Source: Zonotrichia leucophrys gambelii (taxonomy: Eukaryota; Chordata; Aves; Passeriformes; Passerellidae). Taken from it: a stretch of 64,000 nucleotides of DNA. Location of the stretch: NCBI RefSeq assembly GCF_028769735.1, contig NC_088171.1, forward strand, positions 92,736,912-92,800,911, in the 5' to 3' direction. The position numbers and the translations under genes are program-made. Below the pieces are notes generated by a model that had not been told where the DNA came from, did not search any database, and saw only the letters and a list, made by a program, of their open reading frames with translations. Positions 1 to 11,066 of this stretch are shown piece by piece (within the stretch, counting starts at the first letter, position 1; each line of letters starts with the position of its first letter).

Positions 1-2678
1 TGAGGTGTTTTCTGTGTGGGGAGGATGAAAGTTCTGAGTTGAAGGGGGAATGTGGCAAGGTCTCTTTTTCTTGTGCACTATGATTTTCCAGCTCACTGTT
101 CCGGTGGAAGGCATAAGAGATTGCTGGTAATATGTAGGGACGTGAAAAGGCTCATGATAGTTGGATGAAGTAAATAAAGTAGGAGGTTCTCATTGCATCA
201 GATCTGACCAGGTCTAAATCTGTCTCTGACTTGTCTGCATGTTCAGCATGTAGCACTTGCCCTCATGTTTGTTCCTGCCATCAAGGGAAGAGTGATGGCC
301 CTCGGCTCTGCTGTCCACATTTCCTCAGAGTCTCCTTTGCACTCCCAACACGAGGCCACCCCAGGGTTAAATTCAGGTGGCTCCATGGCATGACATGAGT
401 TGTTCTGTCACACAACTGACCTGGAGGTGGGCAGCATGATGGCATCCCTGAGGATGAACACTGAGCTCCTCACTGAGGAGGGCCAGTCAGCATGCCAGGG
501 TCAGAAGGGCAGCTAAGGACAAGCCTTCCAAAGGACACAGCTTGGGCAGCAGCGAGGGGTACATGGAGCCACCAGCCAAGAGGGAAGGGCCAGAGAGGTC
601 AGTCAGAGCCAGTATGGCATGCTGGTGTGCCCAGGGCCTCTGCACCTGTCTGTGGTGCTCAGCTGGGGACATGAGCTTGAGTTCTTGACCATGAAGGAGG
701 AGCTTGTGAGATGGAAGAGGGAATACGGGTCTCGAGTTCATGATCTCACATACCGCTGTCTGAAGCTTAGTCTTTAAGTCATTTGATCTCAAGTCTTTGG
801 TATTAAAGCCCATGGGTTACTGTGGGGAAACCAAAGTTTTGTGAAACCAGACACTCTGCCTGCTGCTCATGTCCCCCAGGTCACTGCTGGATTCTACCTT
901 GTGGTCAGTAAGCCCAACTCTTCCAGGGAGCCTGGTGCTGTCTTCACAGGCCAGCTCTGTCATCCATGACTTTATCAGAGCCCTGGCTACCAAAACCGTC
1001 TTTTCTACCTAAGTCTTGACTTTCACCTTCTTCCTGCAATGACCTATCTACTGAAATGCATTTGGAAATAAGGTGAAGGGTCAGAAAAAGGGAAAAAATG
1101 AGAGAAAGATGAAAATGAAAATTATGGAAACACAGATCTCAGTTTCCTGCTAGATCACTAACAAAAGCTTTAACAATCTCCTGCTAGACACTAACAAAAA
1201 GCTTTGAAGTGTTAGACCACATATTTTCAGATGGGATCACTCTGCTAAAGCTGCTGATCACCTGCTTTTAGCTGTGAGGTTGACTCTTATGCTAAATGCC
1301 CACTCTGCCAAATCCATCGTCAAGGCAAAATACTTCACCTGCTGTAATTAAATCTCATGATTTTTTAAGCTTGTCTCCTGATTTTTGGAGCCTGACTCAT
1401 GGTTTCTGTGGAAAACTTAGGCTTGGCAAATGCTGAAAGCAGTGGGAGTATTTGCAGCTTGAAGGCACTGTTCAGCGAGAGGAAGGGTGGAGGAATCTGC
1501 CCCTCAGCAATTAGTAGACTCGCTTTCTACGAAAGGACGTGTCATTTGGTAGGTTATTTTAGCATGCTGTACAGATGCAGATTATTTTTTAGAATTTTTA
1601 ATTGGTGATACCATAGCAACTTTATACAATGAAAAACAGTCCAGGCCAGATTGTGCCTGACAACCACCCGCCTGTTTGGGGGTGGCAGAAAGCTGTACCG
1701 ACCCAGGAGGACTTTGAGAAGCTCTTGACGCTCTGAGTCCTGGTGAGGAAGGCTGTCAGACTGGTGAAACAGGCTCCCAACCCCACAGCTAGAGGGGGTT
1801 CTAGCTAGTCCACTGCCATCTTACAGTCTCTTCCTCAGCATTTTGGATTGAACAAGATATTGCAGTTATATCCCTGAGATGCCAGAAAATGGTTTAAAAT
1901 TCAGGGCTCTGATGGATTTTTGTTCTCTGTGAATCAGAGATAGGAGAGAGTCTGACAGTGGGGAGCAGAAATACGTATATACACAGATAATGTCTCGGCC
2001 TACTGATGCTGCAGCACTCAATAGTTTCTTTCAGTGATCAATGGAAGGCTTTTCCTCTATGCATTTGCCTTAAACATTTCCTGCCTTCTGGTGGGGAAAA
2101 TCTGGATGGGATATGTTCAGTGCTAGTCCCTCTTCCCTCAGTATCAGTTTATCAGCAAGGGGCAGGGAAGAGCGTCACATCACTACTTTGATGTAGGTGT
2201 TTCTCCTTAGCCCTTTCATGTTCTCTTCCTAGCTAAAGAACTGAATCCCATTCCTCATGTACACATAGATCTCAATAAAGAGATAAAGGGGCCATACTCA
2301 ACTCTGCCCTGTTGTGCTCTAATGTCATATCTAAGATATGCATATGTGTGTGTAGGTATCTATATGACTCTGAGACATTTTAAAGTCACTGAAAGGAGTG
2401 GAAATGGACAGTGCTGGACTGGTTGAATAGGCTAGGAATCACCATGAAGAGGCTGAAAGAGTGAAGTGGACAGTGTTGATGTGAGTGTGTATATGAAAGG
2501 GAAGGATCTGGACTAAAAGATGGAGAATAGATGAATCATAAGAGCATTGTGGTTTCCAGCCCACCTAGGGAAGCTGAAGAGCAGATAGTGACTTTAATTG
2601 AGAAACCCACTGCACAGTAATGGGATAAAAGAGACTCAGGGAAGCAGAGGGTCTTTCAGAGGAAAGCAAGATATGATG
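1..2678. other. Intergenic, no gene recognised
   Basis: No coding region is recognised. The first kilobase is somewhat more GC-rich than the rest and holds a 108-codon open frame on the minus strand (487-813) with no motif I know; open frames overlap there on both strands, so I do not call it a gene. A 27-base near-perfect tandem duplication lies at 1145-1205. A second GC-richer patch at about 1640-1830 has no recognisable repeat or motif. Confidence 0.7.
1145..1205. repeat. 27-base tandem duplication, period 34
   Basis: Copies at 1145-1171 and 1179-1205 both run TCCTGCTAGA through ACAAAAGCTTT. They differ by one deleted T and one added A. The separation is 34 bases. This is a small local duplication with no evident function. 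Confidence 0.85.
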
Positions 2679-2803
2679 TTCAAGGCCAGGTTGGATGGGA
2701 CTCTGAGAAACCTGCTCTAGTGGGAGGTGTCCATGCTCATGTTGGGGCAGTTGAACTAGATCGTCTTTAAAGGTCCCTTTCCACTCAATATATTCTATGA
2801 TCT
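2679..2803 (+). mobile_element. CR1 LINE, 3' end fragment
   Basis: The segment carries the usual end of an avian CR1: a TTCAAGGCCAGGTTGGATGG block, a region around GTTGAACTAGATCGTCTTTAAAGG, then AGGTCCCTTTCC and a short ATTCTATGA tail. That order matches the C-terminal codons and 3' untranslated end of CR1 on the plus strand. CR1 copies are normally 5' truncated, so a 125-base tail is typical. It is moderately diverged and cannot be mobile. Confidence 0.9.
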
Positions 2804-5800
2804 TTACCCTGTGATATGTAGTTAGGATAAAGATCCAAACAGTGCTGTATATATACTGTTTATTGTGGACACATATTGCAGCAAAAACAGTCTCTTAGTG
2901 AATGTAAAGTCTTTACCTGGAAGCAAAATTCAGCACATGATAAATTAAATAAAGCACTAAAGATGTGGAGAATGGTGACAAGAGAGACACATATTTTATG
3001 AATTGTGCAGAAGCTTGAATGCAAAGAACTGAGACTGATCCAGGTAGTGAAGACATGAGGGAAGTCTCCTGAAAGAGGCTTTTAAAAACCTGACATCACA
3101 GATTTCCCTCTCTCTATATGGAAGGAAAATGAGAGGCATTGAAAGAAAGCAATTTACCTTGACAACATCAGACTTCCTTTTGCAAGCCCTCCAACAGCCC
3201 TCTGTTGAACTTAAATATGTGTATGGGAAGGGGCTTTGAAGGAAGAGCTAGTCCAACACTTGGGAGCTGTTTGTTTCATTCCCAATGTAAATTAATAGAA
3301 ATGCTAACATGGAGTATCACCATGCTGAATACTCATGCTCAAATGTTTCCCACCCTTGTGGGTAGCCCCAAGTCCTTGGTCATTCCCTAGAGATATGCAC
3401 AAATTGGCTTGAAAAATACAGAGGAATGTTGCTGAGTATCTTTTTATTCAAACAACTTCCCATTGGATTTTCAATGGAAGAAAGAAATCTGATTGTGGGA
3501 AATGAAACACTTTTGGAGCTATGAGAAGAATTTATCATGAGCTAATGCTATCACAGTGGAAAAACACCTGAAAATATCCCCAGGAAATTTTTAATAACAA
3601 TTTCTTAACGGATTTCTTTTTTGAAGATGGAAGAACATGCTGTGTCTGGGTATATGTATGTTATTATTAATCTATAGAAACTGAACATTAACAATCTAAA
3701 GAAATCTACCAAACACTAATTGGATTTATTTTTATAAGTTTTGCTGCCCATGAGGTTCTGTGTTCTGAATAGTGTTCTATGAATCATGGAAGTGTTTATT
3801 TTTTAATTAGGGAGATATTAAATTCTGATCCTGATTTTGCCAATGTGATCAATTAATACATCCCTGCTATTTAAAACGTTTGTGGTGGTCACCTATTTTT
3901 CAGAATGCATTCATGATAAGAAGCTGCATTTTTCACTCAAAATTATTTTTTTAAATGAGATGCTAAATAGGAAATGAGGCCAAATCTTATGTATTTACTT
4001 CCTCATAATGCTGTGCTCCCTAAATTCCTTTTCTGCTTTATTAAACCGTAGATAACTGTTCCCCTTCCCAAGTAATCTCAGTTTGGTTGAAATCTTCATA
4101 TCAGTTTATGATAACAGATTATGGTAACAGAATGTAACCGTTTTTTGAAGAACCGTATCACTTCATCTTTCATAAATACTAATTAAACAACTCAGGCTTA
4201 CGTCAGTGCCAAGATTCATGTCAGCAGTTAGTGCAACTTGTTATTGTAAGATTAGTTCTGACACATTCCTTCCAGCACAGCAAGCAGTGGGATCCTGTGC
4301 AGCACTGGGAAGAAGTCATCTCTCTAGAGACTGCCAGTAGGTATCCAATAGGAAGGAAGACTGCTTTCTTTAACAAGATTAAAAACTCTCTGCTGACATA
4401 CTCCCTAACTGAATCATCCTGAACTGTAAGTCTCACCACGCAGAAGGAGAGAGCTCGCTCATCACCCAGGCTTCTCCCTTTACAGCACTCAGGCCCTTGG
4501 TATTATAATGTCTGCACACTGTGCCCCATGGGACTGGCTTCAGGAGCCATCCCTGCTCTGGACAGGAATCCTTCACAGCTGCAATAATTGGCAACGATTT
4601 CCTGACTACAAGAACATCAAGTGAGGCTTACTCCTCTCAGCAATTTCTTGCTGTGAAAGAGATGTAAGGGAGAGAAGTGACCTTATTCTGTCCAGCTGGC
4701 ACATACACTGCTGATTCAGGGGCATTCCCTGGGCTCTGCTTGAAGGGGTGCTGGTGATATTGTCACCGTCTAAATGTTAGTGTTTGAGCTGAGCAACATG
4801 CAAACACTGGAATTTTAAAAGCTGTGTAATTTTAAGGCATCTCCTTAGAAGAGGTCATCCTGAAGAGAATTGCTTTCATTGTTCAGATTGACAGGTGTTA
4901 CGGTGCCTATTGAGTGTAATTTCTTTTTACTTCTAATGCCTGTGAAGATGTAGATTATGGTGACAGGGAGACAGGTATAGACAGAGTCTGCTTGCCCAGC
5001 AGTGCACTGCGGGTTCACAGAATTCTGGCTAGTGTTGTGTCCTGTTTCACAACAGGTTAAGACTCAGGTTTTTCAGAATGTGGAAGCATTTGGTGATGTG
5101 TCCAGGTGGCATATGCAGTAGCCATGAATATATGGCAATTTCAGTAATAAGTAAACTTAAGGGACAGAATGTATATCTATGGGCCCGTATATTCAGTGAG
5201 TAGGGCACCCACACGAAATTTGTTTTTAATCCCATTGCAGTTCTAAAAACTTAGATCCTTACATGGACTGAGGCATAAACTAGAATTACGGTGTATGCTA
5301 GATAGTATTCCCTCCTTTTCTTTTTTATTTAATTTTTCCTAATCAGATACCATTTATTTTCAAAAAGGCACTGCATATCCTCAATCAGAAAGTTATTAAG
5401 TAGGTAAGCCTTCTTTATCCTCCTGTTGCTGCTCTGACTTCAAGTAAGTACGTGAGGCTTTGTTCTCAGTTTGGGTAGTTAAGACAAGGTCAGACCTCAG
5501 CATTAATATGAAGAAGAAAATCATCATGACCCAAAGTGCTCTGACTGATCCAGGAACTTCATCAGATTTTACCATGCCAGAAGGTGCATTCACACCCTGC
5601 AATCTGTAATCAAGTGATACTTGGAATCAAGTGTATAATTCAGAAACTGTCTTTGGCAATGTGTCTAAACACATATTGGAAAATAAGCAGTTATGATCAA
5701 ATGACAAGATATGTGTCTTTCAGGTGGTGTGTGTATGGTGCTTTTCAGAGCATGCTAGTACATGGAAAAGAATTATAAATATGAGAGATGGCAGAACAAT

Positions 5801-8800
5801 TTTCAGTTTCTTTCCACATCAGAACAATTTTCAGTTTCTGAACTTCAAGGGGGAAACCAAAGCATCTTTACAGAAAGCAAGGCTGTGAAGTGTGATGTTA
5901 CTTTTTGGCTTTGTCACATGTGCTCCATGAGTGACAGATTAATCTAAGCAGTTTCTTGTTTGAAGAACCTAAGCCTGTACAACTGCTGAGGCTGAGCTAG
6001 GCTTGGCCTCAGAGACAGATACATGAAGGCTTTGAGCTCTCTAAACCTCCCAGGCTGGAGGATGCTTCTCAGCAACAGTTTATGAAATGAGCAGAGATAC
6101 AGTGGTCCTGGCTGGGTGCATCAATCATCATCTTTGTCATTATCCATCCAAAATGGAGGGGTGTTTTAATATTTATTCTTTGCTGAATTTAAATCTGCAA
6201 GTTTGGAACAAAGTTATGCCATTAAAAAGTCCTCTTGTTTTTGGGGTTTTTCCCTGAAAAATGCTGAATCCCTACTCTGAAGAGAACTTTCCATTATTAA
6301 ATATATTAAATAGAGAAGAAAATCTTTATTAAGTTTTTTATGAACAGCAAGGGACCATAGCTATGACTTTTTAAGGAAAGATCTCAAATATTGTCATAAA
6401 GGGCACCTGGACATTTTTTTTTTTTAAGATAGAGAGAAATAATTTTAATCTATTTAAACTGATACTAAGAATCCAATCAAGAACTGATACCGCACTGGTA
6501 TACCGTGGGGCTGCATCTGGAGACAAAGGAAATTTGGGGAATATTTTTAAACTCTTTGAAAATTATTCAGAGATTTTAATGTGTATGTTTCTTTGACTTA
6601 TTTACTCCGAGGTCTGCATATTATAGCTTAGACAGCATTTCTTTACATGCAGAATAATATCCCAGAGACATGGGAGGGAGAGTGCTAAGAAAGGCTCTTA
6701 TACTAAAGGAAAAGAGAATGGAAAATAGAAGTTAGTCACATTAATATATAGGAAAGAGGTGGCAATATTAATGATGATGGAGACATTCCTGAGATGAAAT
6801 TTGAAGTTTGTTCCTTCAGGCATTTTTGAGTTCTGAATGTATAAATATTTTGTGTAGAACATACGGAAGAAATAAAGCTTTATTTCTACTTGCATAACTC
6901 AAAATTTGTTGAGTTTATAGGAAATGAAAAGAAGAAAAGGAAAAAAGTAAGGAGAAAAGAAAATTTGGCTGAGATCAAGCATGAAAGATTTACATTCAAA
7001 AGAAATAATTTTGTTTTGTTTTGGTAGAGTATATTAGAAGGAGTTGTGAGTGACTGAGAAGGGGAATCTGAATGGGAACCAGAACACTACCTTGACAGAT
7101 AATCAACTACACAGACACCCAGATATATTTAATTCTTGTGAAATTTAAAGAGTATGATTTATTCTGTCCTTATGCTTAAATTAACTGCATTTCTAAATGC
7201 ATAATGTGCATATACTGTAATGCTGGGGAGGGTAAATCAGAGTGCTTTTTAAAGTCTATACCACTATTTAGTATGTCCCTTATATTGATACATGACAGGT
7301 ATTCAGTTGAGTATTACTGAAAGCTGACAAAATAACTGGACTTCCACCGGAAGGAAAGAATTTGTTCTCTCCCCAGAGCAGAGATTTTTGTTAACTATTC
7401 CAGAACAGTAACTGTTAAAGCATTCAGTGTCAGAGATACTCTAATGAAGACAGAAGGTTTTTATAGGCTTGGCTAGTCCCCATGGAAACAGCCTTTCTAC
7501 TGGGTTACCATAGGAATCGTCAAAGCCTTTGTAAGCCTCCCTTAATAGCGCATATACGCTTTCCAGGCAGACTGGAATATCTGCTAGAGGATACACCTCC
7601 TGTTTTTAAATATAAATACAAACAGATTTTGTTTTGGAGTGGTACTCATCTCTGTTTAACTAGCTCTGCTATTCTTTACGTTAGAGTTACATTAAACATT
7701 GGAGTCACCTGTGGAAAAGGAGAACGTGTGAGGGCTGGATGGGTTTACGAACAAGGCAAGCCGTCTACGTTCGTGCCTAACCTGTGGGGAGCCACCAGCA
7801 TAAATACCATTCCACACAGCACTTCTGGCACAGCCCAAAACTTGTCAAAACATTACCCCCCCACCTTCCTGTGGACATTGCAGAGCTTGAGTCAATCTGA
7901 AGCTTTGCTGGACAAAAGTTATACAACAGAAACAAATAAGCAAGAAATGGAGCCGAAGGAAAAAAAGAGAACACTGCCAAATTAAACTAGCAGAAAGCAA
8001 GCCATAGGGTGACTTCAGCTCTCTAGGTCTTTCAAGACAGTTGCTGTTTTGACTTCTAAATAATGTTCCTTGAAACCATTACCTGGGCATAGGCTGAGTA
8101 GTTTCTTGGATAACTAATGAGGAATTGTATTTTCACGCTCTTGATCCTGAGGCTTTGTAAGAGCAGAGAAGTACAGTGGGGAACTGCAGGTTGTAAGGGA
8201 ACCATGGACCTACTTGCTGGTCCTGTCATTGTGACCTTAATTTTATTCATTTATTTATAAATTAAAAAAAAAAACCCATAATTTTGTTTCTGTTTAAACT
8301 CCTGGGATTAACACAGTGTTCCTCATACAGGGGATTGTTAAGGAAATCTAGCCAACATCTTCAGGGCTTGTTATTTGTCCAAACAAAGGCTAGCTACAAG
8401 GCTTTCTACTGTAAAGCCTGACATGCTTTTATATTCCACTTTCCAGTTGGTTAAATTTCATTATGCAGTTTGGGCATATAAATCAGTGGAGCTGAATTGA
8501 AGGACATGGTTTTTACAGGACGACACTAGCAGAGAATGTGGCCCTCAAATTCCAGTTACCAAGGTATCAGCTCCCATACATGTAAAGATCCCCATGAAAA
8601 GCTTACATGTTTTGGTTAGGCATGTAGACATTCCTAGCCTTACTAGGGAAAGAATTCTGATTGGACAAAACAGAAGTTTTGGATTTAACCAAAAATGTAT
8701 TTGTTTTAAAATGGATAATTGGAACTACAGATGTGAAAGCTGCTATATGTTGTGGTAAGTTTGCACAGATGGTATGGCAAGGCATACATCATGTATTACT

Positions 8801-9031
8801 CCTTTCCAGAGCTGATAGAAAGGCAGTATATTTTTCCAGGAAAATATTTGAATGAAGCCAGAAATATCTTTGATTTCCCAAGTGACTGAGGTGCCACAAT
8901 TAAGGACATTTTTGGACACCCTAGCCCAAAAATGATCTCTCTAGTTACCCAAAAGGAGTTAGTGAAAATCTGAAGATTGCAGTCCTCCAGAAGCAATCAC
9001 TGAGACAGAGATCAATTTACAGGGAAATGGG

Positions 9032-9034
<3 letters not shown>
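2804..9034. other. Intergenic, AT-rich, no gene recognised
   Basis: Nothing here reads as a gene, RNA or known repeat. It holds short A or T runs, an exact 20-base direct repeat (5792-5811 and 5820-5839), and one 167-codon open frame on the plus strand (7482-7985) with no recognised domain, signal peptide or family motif. A 64-codon open frame at 8661-8855 is likewise unassigned. Confidence 0.65.
5792..5839. repeat. Exact 20-base direct repeat, period 28
   Basis: CAGAACAATTTTCAGTTTCT occurs at 5792-5811 and again at 5820-5839, separated by TTCCACAT. A 20-base exact match this close is very unlikely by chance, so it is a recent local duplication or slippage event. Confidence 0.9.

Positions 9035-9064
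<30 letters not shown>
9035..9064 (+). repeat. Poly(A) tract, 30 bases
   Basis: An uninterrupted run of A follows GGGATT. It could be a mononucleotide microsatellite or the tail of a retroposed sequence, but the 300 bases upstream show no AATAAA just before it and no recognisable LINE, SINE or gene body. I therefore call only the homopolymer. Confidence 0.95.
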
Positions 9065-9069
<5 letters not shown>

Positions 9070-9679
9070 GATTTGTGGAAGAGTTAATGAGGGATTCTTC
9101 TGTGCATTGATAATTTAAAGGCTGCTTTATCTGTCCTCTGCCAGTTATGAGTTGCTCTTACAGAGAAGCTGATTCCATAGTTTTGGTTCCATTTTAGGAG
9201 CTGACAGAGGTGTCAAAGATGGTATCTGGAGCAGCAAGAGGCAGGATTATATTGGGTGTGACAGTGTGAGTGCTCTCCAATGTGTTCTCCCACCAAAAAT
9301 GTAGAATGCTTACTATTTTTGGAGGTCTGACTCCCTGTGCCATGCACCGTCGTGCCAGAGACAAGGATAGTTGCAGGAGTACCTGAAATGAAGGTCTAAA
9401 AATAAAGCCATGAGCAATTCATTGTATGGTTCAACTAGTCATGTGTCCACCAAATGGAACACTGCAGCTGTAATCTCAGGCATTTTGTTCTTTGACCATG
9501 AAAACAAAGAGGATGATGTGGCCCACATAACATACTTGAACTCACTATTATTACACTTTCCTTGAAAGGTCTTGTAAGAATTACTCTACCTGGAGGCTTC
9601 TCTAAGGAGTGCACTCAGTGTACAAACTGCCCCTGTGTACCCTGCTTGTTGCCACTAAAATGCCCTTACTGGTTCACTC
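9065..9679. other. Intergenic, nothing recognised
   Basis: Single-copy-looking DNA between the A tract and a CR1 tail. No open frame of note, RNA or repeat is visible. Confidence 0.6.
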
Positions 9680-9766
9680 ACAGAAGCTGTGGATGCCCCA
9701 TCTCTGGAAATGTTTGAGGCCTGATGGTCTTTGAAGTCCCTTCCAACCCAAACCATTCTTTGATTC
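9680..9766 (+). mobile_element. CR1 LINE 3' end with a small internal deletion
   Basis: The left part reads AGAAGCTGTGGATGCCCCAT, as in the last coding stretch of avian CR1. After GGAAATGTTTGAGGCC it passes directly to TGATGGTCTTTGAAGTCCC, TTCCAACCCAAACCATTC and a TTTGATTC tail. The block normally lying between (the GGTTGGATGG to GAACTAGATGA part) is absent, so roughly 70-80 bases have been lost. Confidence 0.88.
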
Positions 9767-10614
9767 AGTTGTAGAAACCATCACTAAAGCTTTTTGCGGG
9801 TGAGAAATCCCTTGTGATTTGTGTTTTGAGATTTTGTGGCTGAAATTTTTTGCCAAGTATGTCAGGTTGTGAAGAAACTGCTTCACCCACTGCAGCCTTC
9901 CAACAAAATAGCCATTATGTTCAGTATGTTTTCATGTTTGCATAAGAAATCACTGACAATCAAATTGTATCCTTGAGCAAAACATGATGTGAACAATTTG
10001 CTTGGCCTGCAGGGCATGCACCACATCTGCTCTATTACTGAAGGTGCTAAAATGGATGGGATAGATTAGGCATATTTGGCAATTTTATGGTAAAAGGAGC
10101 TCATTCTAAACTCCACTTGTAGGCTAACTGCTGACAGAGATGCCATGTCAGTGGGAAAAAATTGGCCATAGCATTTATCTTTTGGTATGTCTATCTATCT
10201 GCCCTTGGTTCCACTTGTACCCCACTCCTTTGTCTCCTCCCCATTTTGTCTTCTCCTCCAGAGCCAAGGGTCTGGAACAGACCTCACAAAGGGCTGACAC
10301 GTGCAGCCCTCTGTAGTTCTCTCTCTGGTGTGGGTTTGTTTTTGCATCAGACTCTCATCCATGGACCTTGTTTTCATTTCCTCATGATTATGGGTATACA
10401 TATGCATCCCAGTGCATTACCTTTGTCTTTCTGATCTGGAGAACCACTTCTCCTCCTGGCCATTCTCAGGAGCACATAAACATATTAACTTACACATATT
10501 AAACATATTAACTTGCACAGACACGTCTGCTGCAGATCCTGACCACTGAAATCACCTCTCCTAGTTGCCAGAAGTACCTATAAGGAAGAAGATGATGACT
10601 TCTTCAGGAAGAAG
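9767..10614. other. Intergenic, one short duplication
   Basis: No gene recognised. An AAACATATTAACTT block occurs at 10478-10491 and 10501-10514 (period 23). Open frames on both strands between 10162 and 10434 overlap and carry no known motif. Confidence 0.6.
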
Positions 10615-11066
10615 CCTCATGTTCACAGGCCCTGCTGCTCACAAGGGAACTTCAGCCACCACAATAACTTCTGGAGGGACAACAGAGAAGGGCACAAATG
10701 ACCCAGTGGTCCAGGAGATCTGTGGAGTGCACTAATGACAGTTTTCTACCCCAGGTGGTAAAGGAGATGACAAAAGGAAGCGCTCCTCTGCACTTTGTAC
10801 TTAGAAAACTTGTTGAAGATGAAAAGTTCAGGGAAGCTTCTTCTCAGTGGTTCCCTGTAAAAGAAGAAGCAATGGGCACAAATTGTAATACAAGAAATGC
10901 CAATTTTTTTTACTGTGGGGATGGTCAATTTCTGGCAGTTGCCCAGTAAATTTGTGGGATCTCCATCTTTGTGTGGATCTCCATCTTGGGAGGAATACAA
11001 AATCTAACTGGACAGAGCCGGGAGCAAACTGCTGTAAGTGACTCTGCTTTTGAGCAGGGGGAAGCA
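10615..11066 (+). mobile_element. CR1 LINE with internal deletion: endonuclease piece joined to 3' end
   Basis: Two parts of one LINE lie side by side in the same orientation. About 10640-10855, read in two frames with a frameshift near 10698, resembles the C-terminal part of the CR1 ORF2 endonuclease: a GNFSHHNNFW-like stretch (family GDFN.P..CW), WRDNREGHK, then WSRRSVECTNDSFLPQVV. From about 10895 the sequence matches the CR1 end instead: TTTTTTTACTGTGGGGATGG, GGCAGTTGCCC, GGATCTCCATCTTGGGAGG, ending in TGCTTTTGAGCAGGGGG. The reverse-transcriptase domain, normally about 2 kb, is missing, as is the last ATTCTATG tail. Either one copy was deleted internally or two fragments landed together; the shared strand favours deletion. 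It is non-functional. Confidence 0.8.

Noticed and set aside
9035..9064. Poly(A) as the tail of a processed pseudogene
   Set aside because: No polyadenylation signal just before it and no recognisable coding remains upstream; target-site duplications were not seen.
10698..10949. 83-codon plus-strand open frame as a possible gene
   Set aside because: Its start resembles the CR1 endonuclease region and its end runs into the CR1 3' region; it is a broken LINE.
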